Origin: an uncultured Eubacteriales bacterium
GTDB lineage: Bacteria > Bacillota > Clostridia > Christensenellales > Aristaeellaceae
Direction: 5' to 3'
NCBI GenBank assembly: GCA_902793605.1
Contig: CADBEB010000012.1
Location: 1-64,000 of the forward strand
DNA length: 64,000 nucleotides
Below are positions 49,427-57,691 of this stretch, piece after piece (the first letter of the stretch is position 1; each line of letters starts with the position of its first letter). The notes beneath the pieces were generated by a model. It saw only the letters and a program-made list of their open reading frames with translations. It ran no database searches and was not told the origin of the DNA. Both the position numbers and the translations under genes were made by a program.

Positions 49427-50074
49427 ATGGCACGGAAAGCGGCTAAGGAAAAAGAAGGGATCGGCGCAAGGGTTGAAAGGCTGCGGATGGAAAGAGGCTG
49501 GACGCAGGAAGAACTGGCGGATAAGATTTTCGTAAGAAGAGAAGCTCTTAAAAACAAGGAACTGGGACTGCGGCCCTTCTCCCTTGATGAAGCCTGCAAA
49601 CTGAGCACACTTTTCAATGTAACAATAGATTACCTCGTCAACGGCATTTCCACCGAAAACGTGAGCATTCATGAGAAGACAGGACTGGATGATAACGCGG
49701 TCTCAGAACTGGAAACCTTCAAAATGCTCTGGGATGACAAGATGCCCGGTGTCAATAAAGCTCTTTCCTATATAGAAGTGCTTGATGCATTGGCAAACCT
49801 GATGCTGTTTGAGCCAAAGAGAAAGGGATATTTCCTGGAGAACAAGTCAGATAAAGCGCAAACCATGATGACCTGCGTCATGAGTCCGGAAATGTACGAA
49901 GGACTTCTGGAACAAAATCTGCTGCGCGTACTCAGACTGGCAAAGGAAGGCAAGCGGCCGTCCTGGTATTACGCCTCGTTAAAGGATTACGTCACATCCG
50001 TTGGAGATGAAGAATTAAGACTTGCAGAGCCTCCCGAATTCAAAGGAGCGAAAAAGAATGCCAAGAAAAAGTAA
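49427..50074 (+). CDS. Xre-family repressor upstream of integrase
   Basis: A 215-aa regulator with an N-terminal Cro/C1 HTH (about 15-70: VERLRMERGWTQEELADKIFV, then LFNVTIDYLVNG) and a 140-residue C-terminal helical domain that I do not recognise, probably for oligomerisation or signal sensing. AAGGAGG lies 11 bp before the ATG at 49427; an in-frame ATG at 49385 precedes that site. It overlaps the integrase gene by 17 bp, linking repressor and integrase expression. It is the likely master repressor of island 2. Confidence 0.85.
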   Translation: MARKAAKEKEGIGARVERLRMERGWTQEELADKIFVRREALKNKELGLRPFSLDEACKLSTLFNVTIDYLVNGISTENVSIHEKTGLDDNAVSELETFKMLWDDKMPGVNKALSYIEVLDALANLMLFEPKRKGYFLENKSDKAQTMMTCVMSPEMYEGLLEQNLLRVLRLAKEGKRPSWYYASLKDYVTSVGDEELRLAEPPEFKGAKKNAKKK

Positions 50075-51281
50075 CACCAAGCGCGCCAACGGAAGCGGTA
50101 CCATCCGGAAGCGGAAAGACGGCACCTGGGAAGCGAGATATACCGCCAGGATAGATACCGGATCCGGTAAACAGATCCAGCGGTCCCTGTACAGCAAATC
50201 CCATGACGATATCCGGAAGAAACTGATCGAGGTCAGCAGCCAGATTGACACTGGGATATATATCGATCCCGTCAAACTGACAGTCCGGCAGTGGGCGGAT
50301 ATATGGCTGAAGGAGTACATCGGTGCTGTCAAGGAAACCACAAAGGAGCAGTATCTTTATCAGATTGAAGAACATATCAAGCCGTCTATCGGCGCAGTCA
50401 AGCTGACCGCTGTGACCGCCCCTATGATCCAGAAAATGTACAACGACGTTATGAAACCACATAAGGCCATGCGCAAGGTCAGCGGCGGAAAGACAGAAAA
50501 AAAGGAAGTGCCCGGCATCAGCGCAAAATCCGTGAAGAACCTGCACGGGGTCTGTCACAGGATGTTTGCCAAAGCGGTCCTGCTGCATTATATCCATGCC
50601 AATCCCTGCGACGCCTGTGAGCTCCCCCGGGTGGAAAAGAAAGAGATGCATCCTATCTCCGGTGAATACTTCGGAGCCTTCCTGGCCGAGATCAAGAACG
50701 ATGAATTCGGTGATCTGTTCTTTGTGGATGTATTCACCGGCATGCGTCAGGGCGAGATCCTTGGCCTCCAGTGGGACTGTGTGGACTTCATCGCCGGAAC
50801 AATCACAATCAAACGCCAGTTGCAGCAGATCCGGAAAAGAGGCGAAGCCAGCACCTATGAGTACACTTCACCGAAGAACGGCAAGACGCGCGTCATACAG
50901 CCTGCTCCTACCGTGATGAAAGTCCTGCAGAAGATCAAGTCTCAGCAAGCTGAGTATAAGCTTGCATCCGGGGATACATGGAAAAATGAGCACAACCTCG
51001 TCTTCGTAAACGCGAAAGGCGGCCATCTGATCGACAATACGGTTCTAAAGCACTTGAAGAAGATTGTCACGAAGATTGGCATACCGGAAACCCGCTTCCA
51101 TGATCTCCGCCATACCTACGCCACAAACGCCATCCGGATCGGCGATCCGATCAAAACTGTTTCAGAGAACCTGGGCCATGCGACAGTAGCTTTTACCCTG
51201 GACGTATATGGCCATGTAACACCCGCCATGAAGCAGGATTCAGCTGAACGAATGCAGCGCCTGATTGATTCCTGCTGCTGA
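50058..51281 (+). CDS. int: tyrosine site-specific integrase of island 2
   Basis: A 407-aa phage-type integrase. An AP2-like arm-binding region is at about 10-60 (GSGTIRKRKDGTWEARYTAR), the core-binding domain at 75-185 and the catalytic domain at 200-400. Catalytic residues seen are R230 (FTGMRQGE), Lys near 273, H348 and R351 (FHDLRHTYAT), H374 (LGHATV) and Y384 (LDVYGHV). All are intact. AAAGGAG lies 7 bp before the ATG at 50058. It is about 1.2 kb from the tRNA-Ser junction and is expected to recombine the 21-bp core using the ATAAGGGTA arm sites. Confidence 0.95.
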   Translation: MPRKSNTKRANGSGTIRKRKDGTWEARYTARIDTGSGKQIQRSLYSKSHDDIRKKLIEVSSQIDTGIYIDPVKLTVRQWADIWLKEYIGAVKETTKEQYLYQIEEHIKPSIGAVKLTAVTAPMIQKMYNDVMKPHKAMRKVSGGKTEKKEVPGISAKSVKNLHGVCHRMFAKAVLLHYIHANPCDACELPRVEKKEMHPISGEYFGAFLAEIKNDEFGDLFFVDVFTGMRQGEILGLQWDCVDFIAGTITIKRQLQQIRKRGEASTYEYTSPKNGKTRVIQPAPTVMKVLQKIKSQQAEYKLASGDTWKNEHNLVFVNAKGGHLIDNTVLKHLKKIVTKIGIPETRFHDLRHTYATNAIRIGDPIKTVSENLGHATVAFTLDVYGHVTPAMKQDSAERMQRLIDSCC

Positions 51282-51409
51282 ATCAACACTATACCAGAGA
51301 GGGGGCTCAATGCTTCCCTCTCCTTTTTCTTTGACGGGACAAGCCGCCCTTTGATATTATTATATCCGAAGAACAACCGGAATACAACTTCATACCATCC
51401 AGGAGGTCG

Positions 51410-52270
51410 ATGAATATGTTGTCAGTAGAGGAATACATCCATAAGCGGAAAACTGAAGACGGGGTCAACGAAAAAGACAAAGACAAACGCATGGATAATA
51501 TGCAGTTATGCATGAACTACCTATTTGAGTATTTCAATCAGTATATGGATTCTATGCCAGAAGATCCGAAAATGGTACAGCATATACAAAAGATTGAAAA
51601 GTACCGGGACCGTCTTTCAAACTATTCTCCCGAAATCAAAGAATGGCTGATTGATCTGTATTCCGAATATGGCAAATATGTGAACGTCACTATTCGCAAT
51701 ATGATAGAAGATGATCTCTTCCTTCTGTATGATTCAGACGCAGAATACAGAGCCCTTTCCTACGGGATCTACGCGAAAGCCATAAAAAAGCTCCCCTTTC
51801 TTTCAGGACAATCCGAAAACCTGTTTAATCTTCTGAAGGATATCCACACGGATGACAGCATCATGACTCCTTTCCATGAGGAAAGGATCCTCCCAGGTGA
51901 TGTGAATGAATGGGTCAACAAGACATACTACAAACATGGTGTGAATCTGTTTGCATTTTGTTACGAGTATATGAATTGGTTCTGGCAGAGTCCGGAAGTT
52001 TGGCCAAAGAATCGAAAAAGCAAAGACCAAAGGCGCACCATTTATACACCAAAGGATTTCATGTACTGGCATTATGATTGCCGATATGCTGATAACCGGT
52101 TTAACATCAATGAGCTGTATCGTCGGCTTCCCAGGAAGCCGTTCCTAAAAGGCAAAAAAAAGAAGCTGGAAGCTGTCATGATGTATAGCTGGCTGTTTGA
52201 AATCGGCGCAGGAGACAACAATTATTGGGGAGAATACTGCGAAGAGTATGAGCGTGAACAAGATCGTTAG
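51410..52270 (+). CDS. 286-aa protein of unknown function, right end of island 2
   Basis: A soluble 286-aa protein, Tyr/Asp/Lys-rich and mostly helical (e.g. LCMNYLFEYFNQYMDSM, LSNYSPEIKEWLIDLY), without signal peptide, membrane segment or known catalytic motif. CAGGAGGTCG lies 3-10 bp before the ATG. It lies between the integrase and the attachment site, a position where cargo such as defence or superinfection-exclusion genes is common. More AT-rich than the host genes. No family recognised. Confidence 0.7.
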   Translation: MNMLSVEEYIHKRKTEDGVNEKDKDKRMDNMQLCMNYLFEYFNQYMDSMPEDPKMVQHIQKIEKYRDRLSNYSPEIKEWLIDLYSEYGKYVNVTIRNMIEDDLFLLYDSDAEYRALSYGIYAKAIKKLPFLSGQSENLFNLLKDIHTDDSIMTPFHEERILPGDVNEWVNKTYYKHGVNLFAFCYEYMNWFWQSPEVWPKNRKSKDQRRTIYTPKDFMYWHYDCRYADNRFNINELYRRLPRKPFLKGKKKKLEAVMMYSWLFEIGAGDNNYWGEYCEEYEREQDR

Positions 52271-52402
52271 ACAGGTATAAAGCATCCTGTTCATACTACT
52301 TGCAGAAAGATAATAACGTAACACATTTGAAACAACTAAGGGATGGTGCATGTATAATTTGGTATAAGTATCGTCCCGTTTTAACTACATTTTTCCGTGC
52401 CA

Positions 52403-52433
52403 ATAAGGGTAAAAATAAGGGTAAATAAGGGTA
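52403..52433 (+). repeat. integrase arm-type sites, right end of island 2
   Basis: ATAAGGGTA at 52403, 52415 and 52425 (spacings 12 and 10 bp), matching the two copies at 35364 and 35376. Confidence 0.65.
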
Positions 52434-52440
52434 AAATATG

Positions 52441-52479
52441 AAAAACGGAACCCAAGAACGTAGGAAAATCAAGGGTTCC
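52441..52479 (-). terminator. island-supplied terminator of tRNA-Ser
   Basis: Minus strand: GGAACCC/GGGTTCC with a 19-nt loop followed by GTTTTTC. It replaces the terminator separated from the gene by integration (35172). Confidence 0.65.
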
Positions 52480-52484
52480 ATCGT

Positions 52485-52505
52485 GCGGAGCGGGTGGGAT
52501 TCGAA
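52485..52505. repeat. right attachment repeat of island 2
   Basis: 21 bp identical to 35205-35225, here inside the complete tRNA-Ser gene. Confidence 0.88.
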
Positions 52506-52571
52506 CCCACGGACGGTTGCCCGTCACCTGATTTCGAGTCAGGGCCGTTATGACCACTTCGATACCGCTCC
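52486..52571 (-). tRNA. tRNA-Ser(CGA)
   Basis: An 86-nt class II tRNA with acceptor stem GGAGCGG/CCGCTCC, anticodon stem CCTGA/TCAGG around CTCGAAA (anticodon CGA), a long variable arm (GACGG...CCGTC) and T-arm TTCGAAT. CCA is not encoded. Its 3' end is the island 2 attachment site. Confidence 0.93.
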
Positions 52572-52585
52572 ACGGCAACGGGCGA

Positions 52586-52614
52586 ATTATATCATACTGC
52601 CCGCTGTTTGACAA
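52586..52614 (-). promoter_or_regulatory. tRNA-Ser promoter
   Basis: Minus strand: TTGTCA (52609-52614) and TATAAT (52586-52591), 17 bp apart, about 15 bp before the tRNA 5' end. Confidence 0.65.
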
Positions 52615-52615
52615 G

Positions 52616-54043
52616 TTAACCGTCGAAGGTAAAACGATTGAACTCCGCTTTCGCGTTTCCGGTCCGGAACACAAAATAGACCGCATGTTTTCCTGTCACA
52701 TCGTCCTTCAGGGGGGCTGTGTTTTCCGTCTGTCCTTGATCGAGGCGCAGGCAGGCGATTTCCCTGCCGTCCGCCTTGTCCAGCCGTACGCTGACGGTGA
52801 TCCCTGTCTCTGCCTTCGCGACCGCAGTCACCGTCTTCGGCGGGTTTTTGCCGAACTGAAGATACCGGAAACCGGCAACGGTCCCGTCTGTGATGTTCGT
52901 CACCGGAGCGGATACATCATCCCGCTGCTCGTATACCGGCGCAATATAGGCCTGTTCCCGCCCGCCGTGCAGATGGCAGGCATAGCCGGCAGAGATCCAT
53001 TCCCGGGCATCCAGCCCGTTCACCTGCGGCCCCTGGGAAGTCATCTCCACCGGTCCGCTGGAAACCGGCTCCCCGTCCCGGTACTCGATCTTCCCGAGGA
53101 AGACCTTCCCGTCCTTTCCCTGCACGGCATCGATCGGTTCGAGCATCGCCTGGCGGGAATACTCATCCGTCCCCGTCTGGCGATGATAAAAGACATACCA
53201 CTGCCCGTTGACTTCCATTACAGAGCCGTGGTTGTTCCCCCAGCGGTAGGTCATGATGCCGTTCCCGTCCGCATCTTTCAGGATCTCCCCTCCGTTGAAG
53301 CTGATATCGCCCCCGTCGCGGAAACCTTCCAGCGGCCTGTCGCTCCAGCGGTAACTCAGGAACCCGTTGCAGTGCTCATGGATCCCCAGTTCCGGCACCG
53401 GATCCGACACACGCTTTGAATAGATATAGATATATTTACCGAATATTTTTCGCGGACTGGACGCTTCAAAGAACGCTTCCTTCGTATCCGTATGCCCGTC
53501 GTCCTTCGCCCATGGAGCGATGCAATGTCCGATCGGATGCTCATGCAGGGTCCCGGGGCGGATCGTTGCCATATCCTCGTTCAGCTCCGCGCAATAGCTG
53601 GCGCAGAATCCCCAGTAGGCATAGACTCTCCCGTCGTCGTCCACCAGGATGCCGGGATCGAACCCCAGTTCCGTCTTCACCGGATCTGTGAAAGGCCCCC
53701 AGGGCGTTCGGGACCGGGCCACCATGATCAGGGATCCCTTCTGTTCCGCGGCATACATGTAAAACAGATCGCCCTTCTGCACCACGTCCGGTGCGTACAG
53801 AATGCTCCGGTCCTCTGCCCGGTAGCAGACTCCGTGGCATTTCCAGTCCGTCAGGTCCGTTACAGGTGCTGACCAGACCACATAGTCGTCCCCGCAGTAT
53901 TCGGTTCTTCGGGTATCGTGCGACCCATAGACATAGACCCGCGTCTCTCCCTTATAGGTAAAGACCCTCGGTTCTCCGTCCGGTACATGCTCCCACAGCG
54001 GCATATAAGGGTTTGCTCCCCGCACATATCTCTTCCCGTTCAT
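52616..54043 (-). CDS. GH43 glycoside hydrolase (arabinofuranosidase/xylosidase-like)
   Basis: A 475-aa five-bladed beta-propeller hydrolase without signal peptide, so intracellular. The N-terminus has the blade-1 region NPYMPLWEHVPDGEPRVF with the candidate catalytic base Asp. The pKa-modulating Asp is in ELGFDPGILVDDDGRVYAYWG and the acid Glu in FFEASSPRKIFGKYIYIYS. A beta-sandwich follows (about 330-475). It would release arabinose or xylose from imported plant-fibre oligosaccharides. GGGAGG lies 8 bp before the ATG at 54043; the open frame further upstream is the antisense of the neighbouring gene. Confidence 0.9.
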   Translation of the reverse strand: MNGKRYVRGANPYMPLWEHVPDGEPRVFTYKGETRVYVYGSHDTRRTEYCGDDYVVWSAPVTDLTDWKCHGVCYRAEDRSILYAPDVVQKGDLFYMYAAEQKGSLIMVARSRTPWGPFTDPVKTELGFDPGILVDDDGRVYAYWGFCASYCAELNEDMATIRPGTLHEHPIGHCIAPWAKDDGHTDTKEAFFEASSPRKIFGKYIYIYSKRVSDPVPELGIHEHCNGFLSYRWSDRPLEGFRDGGDISFNGGEILKDADGNGIMTYRWGNNHGSVMEVNGQWYVFYHRQTGTDEYSRQAMLEPIDAVQGKDGKVFLGKIEYRDGEPVSSGPVEMTSQGPQVNGLDAREWISAGYACHLHGGREQAYIAPVYEQRDDVSAPVTNITDGTVAGFRYLQFGKNPPKTVTAVAKAETGITVSVRLDKADGREIACLRLDQGQTENTAPLKDDVTGKHAVYFVFRTGNAKAEFNRFTFDG

Positions 54044-54104
54044 CCTGATCTCGCCTCCCTGTCCACAGGATAGCGGGCTCGCGAGCAGGTTGTCAATACA
54101 ATTC

Positions 54105-54133
54105 TTGTCTTCATCGTCCCTCTTTGTTATAAT
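54105..54133 (+). promoter_or_regulatory. promoter of the secreted peptidase-like gene
   Basis: TTGTCT (54105-54110) and TATAAT (54128-54133), 17 bp apart. Confidence 0.7.
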
Positions 54134-54157
54134 AAGTAGACTTTTGTCCGGAGGTCC

Positions 54158-55732
54158 ATGATGAGAAAGACTGTCGGTATCCTTTTCGCCCTGCTCCTGC
54201 TGGTGTTCCTGTCCGCTTCCGCCTCTGCGGAAGTGGAGATCACCTTTTCCCCGGAGGCTCCCCGCGTCGGGGATTATGTGGACGTGACCGTTACGCCCGG
54301 CCGGGAAGGCGCGCTGGGAGTCCGCTATACCCTCACTGCCGGCGGGGAGACCGTCTCTGCCAAAAAGAATACATCGGAGCATTATACCGCCTCTTTCCGT
54401 CCGCGTTCTGAAGCGGAGTACACCCTGACCGCGACCGTCGTCTACGGGAAAAAGGATGAAGAGTCCGCCAGCGTCACGATCCCTGTTTCGGGAACCGCGC
54501 CGACTCAGGAAGGTGCGGACGTGGTCTACAGCCAGAAGGACGGCTGGTGGCACAGCGTGATCTACCGGCCCAAGAAACCCGTTGAGACGCTGGAAAAAGG
54601 CGGTTGCGCCATCTTCAGCCTCAGCCATATCCTGCAGCGTCTGGGTTTCTCCGGCGAGGATACGCTGCCGGAAACGCTGTGCGTCAAGAATTCCCGTTTT
54701 TATATCCCGGGCCGCGGCACCGACAATCCCGGGTTGATTACCCAGGCTTCAAAGGATTACTCCTTCACCACCCAGGAAGACCTGATCGAAACCGAGAAAG
54801 GCGTCGCAGACTGCCTGAAGCGCGGCGACCTGCTGACCTTCATGATTGTCACCGGTCATATCGCCATGGCAGACGGGATCAGTGACGACGGACAGTATGT
54901 CCATATCGTTGACAGTGCCACCGGCGCCACCTTCGAGCGGAAGGACCGCTGGAAGACCAAGGGCCACATCTTTGTACAGGAAGAAGATGGATCCTTCACG
55001 GAAGTGACCTCCGCTGATCAGCTGCCCGGCATCCGCTGGTTTTTCGAAACCGAGGACTACGGCGGCATGGCCTACTGGATGGACCTGCATTACTGCGCGC
55101 ACCAGGGTATGCGGCTCGTCCGCAAGGACTGGCTGCAGCTGGAAACGGACAGCGGAGCGGAATCCGTCGGACTCGATTATTCCGGCGCAATGATCACGAA
55201 GGTGATCCGCGGCGAGGAAGCAGTCCGCGTTCCCACGAAGGATCTCAGGTGGACCACCGTCGGGGCGGACAGCCCGCAGGTCGCGGTCGTCTCCAACAAA
55301 AAAGGCGCCAATCTGCTCGACGGGGACGGCAAAACCCTCGAGCGTTACTCCAAGAAAATAAGCCCCGGCTCCGTTCTGACAGTCCTGGGCACAGACGATG
55401 AACTTTGTTATGTTTTCTGGAAGGATACCTTCTGCTATATCGCAGTGAAGAATGTGGAACTGCTGCCGGCGGAAAAAGGTTCCTTCAATGAAGGGATCGT
55501 CTCCATGAACGGCAAAACTGCCGGCACCGCCAAGGTCACCGTCCGGGCCGGCACGAAGAAGAATTCGGCCAGGGTCGCGGAGCTGACCATCGGCACCCCG
55601 GTCGCCGTCGCGGAAAAGAACGGGGATTATTACCTTGTGGAAGGCAAAGGCCATCGCGGCTGGATCCACAAACAATATCTGACACTGGAAGGAGCTGATA
55701 CAGATGGGCAGACGGTCGATCAAGGAGAATAA
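54158..55732 (+). CDS. secreted C39/papain-like cysteine peptidase with SH3-type domains
   Basis: A 524-aa exported protein. The signal peptide is at about 1-24 (GILFALLLLVFLSASASA). An Ig-like domain (about 25-110) precedes a papain-fold region with a candidate catalytic Cys in KGGCAIFSLSHILQRLG (near 150), His in VTGHIAMADG and Asp in VHIVDSATG, the order seen in C39-like peptidases. Two bacterial SH3-like domains follow (about 360-440 and 450-515, ending YYLVEGKGHRGWIHKQYL), likely for cell-wall binding. Substrate unknown. GGAGG lies 4 bp before the first ATG (ATGATG). The end overlaps an Xre-type gene by 29 bp. Confidence 0.75.
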   Translation: MMRKTVGILFALLLLVFLSASASAEVEITFSPEAPRVGDYVDVTVTPGREGALGVRYTLTAGGETVSAKKNTSEHYTASFRPRSEAEYTLTATVVYGKKDEESASVTIPVSGTAPTQEGADVVYSQKDGWWHSVIYRPKKPVETLEKGGCAIFSLSHILQRLGFSGEDTLPETLCVKNSRFYIPGRGTDNPGLITQASKDYSFTTQEDLIETEKGVADCLKRGDLLTFMIVTGHIAMADGISDDGQYVHIVDSATGATFERKDRWKTKGHIFVQEEDGSFTEVTSADQLPGIRWFFETEDYGGMAYWMDLHYCAHQGMRLVRKDWLQLETDSGAESVGLDYSGAMITKVIRGEEAVRVPTKDLRWTTVGADSPQVAVVSNKKGANLLDGDGKTLERYSKKISPGSVLTVLGTDDELCYVFWKDTFCYIAVKNVELLPAEKGSFNEGIVSMNGKTAGTAKVTVRAGTKKNSARVAELTIGTPVAVAEKNGDYYLVEGKGHRGWIHKQYLTLEGADTDGQTVDQGE

Positions 55733-56195
55733 ATCCATTTGGCAGAAGACCCGGGAAGACCTGGGCCTCACGCGGGAAAAGGCGGGCGATCTGATTCCCG
55801 GTTTCTCCCCCGAGCGCATTGAGAAGATTGAAAACGGGCGCACCCAGATCCAGCCTGAGGACGCCCTTCTGCTGGCTGAGTATTACCGCACGCCTTCCCT
55901 GCGCAACTACTACTGCGTCAATGAGTGCCCGATCGGCCAGGTACACGCCCTGCGGACCGAATCCAAGGAACTGGCCCAGATCGCCGTGGAAACCCTGAAC
56001 GCGGTAAACAAGCTTTCCCGCAGCCGGGACCGTCTCCTGGAGATCGTCGAGGACGGTGAAGTGCAGGCTGACGAATACGCCGACTTCACCGAGATCAAGG
56101 CGACCCTGGACCGCATCGCCCTGAGCGTATCCAATCTCCAGCTCTGGGTGGATGAGCAGATCGCTACCGGAAAGCTTGAACATCCCAAACTGTAA
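55704..56195 (+). CDS. Xre-type HTH protein overlapping the peptidase gene
   Basis: A 163-aa protein with an N-terminal Cro/C1-like HTH (about 10-60: SIWQKTREDLGLTREKAGDL, then RIEKIENGRTQIQPEDALLLAEYY), a short Cys-containing linker (YYCVNECPIGQ) and a long C-terminal helical region (about 85-155), probably coiled coil. AAGGAGC lies about 10 bp before the ATG, inside the peptidase gene. Co-translation of a cytoplasmic regulator with a secreted peptidase is unusual. The DNA target is unknown. Confidence 0.8.
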   Translation: MGRRSIKENKSIWQKTREDLGLTREKAGDLIPGFSPERIEKIENGRTQIQPEDALLLAEYYRTPSLRNYYCVNECPIGQVHALRTESKELAQIAVETLNAVNKLSRSRDRLLEIVEDGEVQADEYADFTEIKATLDRIALSVSNLQLWVDEQIATGKLEHPKL

Positions 56196-56205
56196 CAGAC
56201 GTGAA

Positions 56206-56240
56206 ACCAGGCCCTGCCGATCGGCAGGGCCTGGTCTTTT
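56206..56240. terminator. bidirectional terminator
   Basis: ACCAGGCCCTGCCGA and its exact complement adjoin without spacer (30-bp palindrome), followed by CTTTT. It serves the Xre gene and probably the convergent glycine-cleavage operon. Confidence 0.8.
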
Positions 56241-57600
56241 ATCCGATGCGGACTGCCTCGGAGATCGCTTCGCTGAACGTGGGATGCGGACGGATCACCC
56301 GGGCCAGGTCCTGTACCGTCTGCCCGGCTGAAAGCGCCTGTGTGAATTCGCTGATCAGGTCCGTCGCCCGTTCGCACATCATCTGAGCTCCGAGCAGCTT
56401 CCCCGTTTCCTTTTCATACACCACGCGGATAAAACCGCGCTCACCGCCGGTGATCACCGTCCTGCCATTGGCGCCCATCAGCACCTTCCGGCTTTCGGCC
56501 TCGATCCCTGCCGCTTTCGCCTCATCCGCAGTCATTCCGACGCTGGCGATCTCCGGTTCCGTATAGATGCAGGATGGGATCCATCTCATGTCTTCCTTGT
56601 CCGGCCGGGCATTCATCTCACGGATGGCGTTCCGTCCCTCCGCGGCAGCCGCATGGGCAAGCATCACCCCGCCGGTCACATCCCCGATGGCATAGATCCC
56701 GGGCAGGCTGGTCTCATACCGTTCGTTCACCCGGATGCAGCCCCGCTCCATCTCCGGCCGGAACCCTTCGGCAAAGAGACCTTCCGTATACGGCCGCCGA
56801 CCCACGCAGACCAGCACAGCGTCCGCTTCCGCCGTTTCCGATTTCTCTGCAGTATACTCGCAAAGCAGTCTGCCGCCTTTACGCTGCCGGATGGCTTCCA
56901 CCCGGGCCCCGGTGCATACGGTGACCCCGCGTTTTTTCATGAGCATTTTCAGGCTCTGAGCCAGCTCACGGTCCAGGTTCGGCAGCAGCTGCGGCATCGC
57001 CTCGATCACGGTCACCTTTGTGCCCAGCGCTTCATACAGGGAGGCAAATTCCATGCCGATCACGCCGCCGCCGATGATCACCAGGCTGCCGATCGGTTCC
57101 TCGTTTTCCAGCAGCTCATCGCTGGTGACCACACCGGGCATGTCGATGCCATCGATTGGCGGTTTCACTGGCCGGGAACCTGTGGCGATCAGAATCCTGC
57201 CCGCCGTAAAGGTTTGCTCTTCCGCCCCGGTGCGCACCAGTACCCTGCCTTTCCCGCAGACCGCAGCTGTTCCCCGGATCAGGTCGACCTTCTTCCTTTT
57301 TGCGGAATCCTCGATTCCTTTGCGCAGCCGGAGGACCGCATCCTGTTTCCGTTCCTGCATCTTCCGCAGGTCGTACAGGACCTCCCCGGTGCTGATACCC
57401 AGCGCTTCCGCGTCCTTCATCTTCCGGAACAGCCCGGCACCGTGCAGCAGGGCTTTGGTCGGGATACACCCGTGGTTCAGACAGGTTCCGCCCGGCTCCT
57501 CTTTCTCAATCAGTGCCGTCTTCATGCCCAGGTCCGCCGCCTCAAAAGCCGCTTCGTATCCTCCGGGCCCTGCCCCGATCACGATCAGATCATACTCCAT
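56239..57600 (-). CDS. lpdA: dihydrolipoyl dehydrogenase (L-protein)
   Basis: A 453-aa FAD enzyme that reoxidises dihydrolipoyl-H protein with NAD+. The FAD-binding motif is IGAGPGGYEAA (about 7-17) and the redox disulfide GGTCLNHGCIPTK (about 36-48). The NAD-binding motif is GGGVIGMEFA, and the family's C-terminal HPTFSEA, with its catalytic His, closes the protein. The start at 57600 has GGAGGG 11 bp upstream; ATGs at 57606 and 57633 are less well placed. It is the last gene of the glycine-cleavage operon, dedicated here because no other 2-oxoacid dehydrogenase genes are nearby. Confidence 0.93.
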   Translation of the reverse strand: MEYDLIVIGAGPGGYEAAFEAADLGMKTALIEKEEPGGTCLNHGCIPTKALLHGAGLFRKMKDAEALGISTGEVLYDLRKMQERKQDAVLRLRKGIEDSAKRKKVDLIRGTAAVCGKGRVLVRTGAEEQTFTAGRILIATGSRPVKPPIDGIDMPGVVTSDELLENEEPIGSLVIIGGGVIGMEFASLYEALGTKVTVIEAMPQLLPNLDRELAQSLKMLMKKRGVTVCTGARVEAIRQRKGGRLLCEYTAEKSETAEADAVLVCVGRRPYTEGLFAEGFRPEMERGCIRVNERYETSLPGIYAIGDVTGGVMLAHAAAAEGRNAIREMNARPDKEDMRWIPSCIYTEPEIASVGMTADEAKAAGIEAESRKVLMGANGRTVITGGERGFIRVVYEKETGKLLGAQMMCERATDLISEFTQALSAGQTVQDLARVIRPHPTFSEAISEAVRIG

Positions 57601-57691
57601 CGTCATATCCCTCCGGTTTGTCGTTTTCCTCATCGGGAAATTCCTTCGCGTTGCTCAGGATGCCATTGAACGTGTTCATTGACCGGCTGAA

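Larger units (their letters stand above)
35205..52505. mobile_element. integrated island 2 in tRNA-Ser
   Basis: About 17.3 kb between 21-bp direct repeats. The left half carries a serine recombinase operon and a helicase-nuclease operon, the middle a structured gene-free region and BrnT/BrnA, and the right half a P4-type primase-helicase, excisionase, Xre regulator and tyrosine integrase near the tRNA. ATAAGGGTA repeats occur near both ends. No relaxase, type IV secretion or virion genes are visible, so it is either a satellite/P4-like island or a mobilised defence island. Confidence 0.85.

Noticed and set aside
35205..52505. Island 2 as an integrative conjugative element
   Set aside because: No relaxase, coupling ATPase or type IV secretion gene is present. 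Primase, Xis, Xre and Int fit a satellite-like island better.
52616..53419. Open frame antisense to the GH43 gene starting at 52550
   Set aside because: It starts inside the tRNA-Ser gene and lies opposite a clear GH43 coding sequence.
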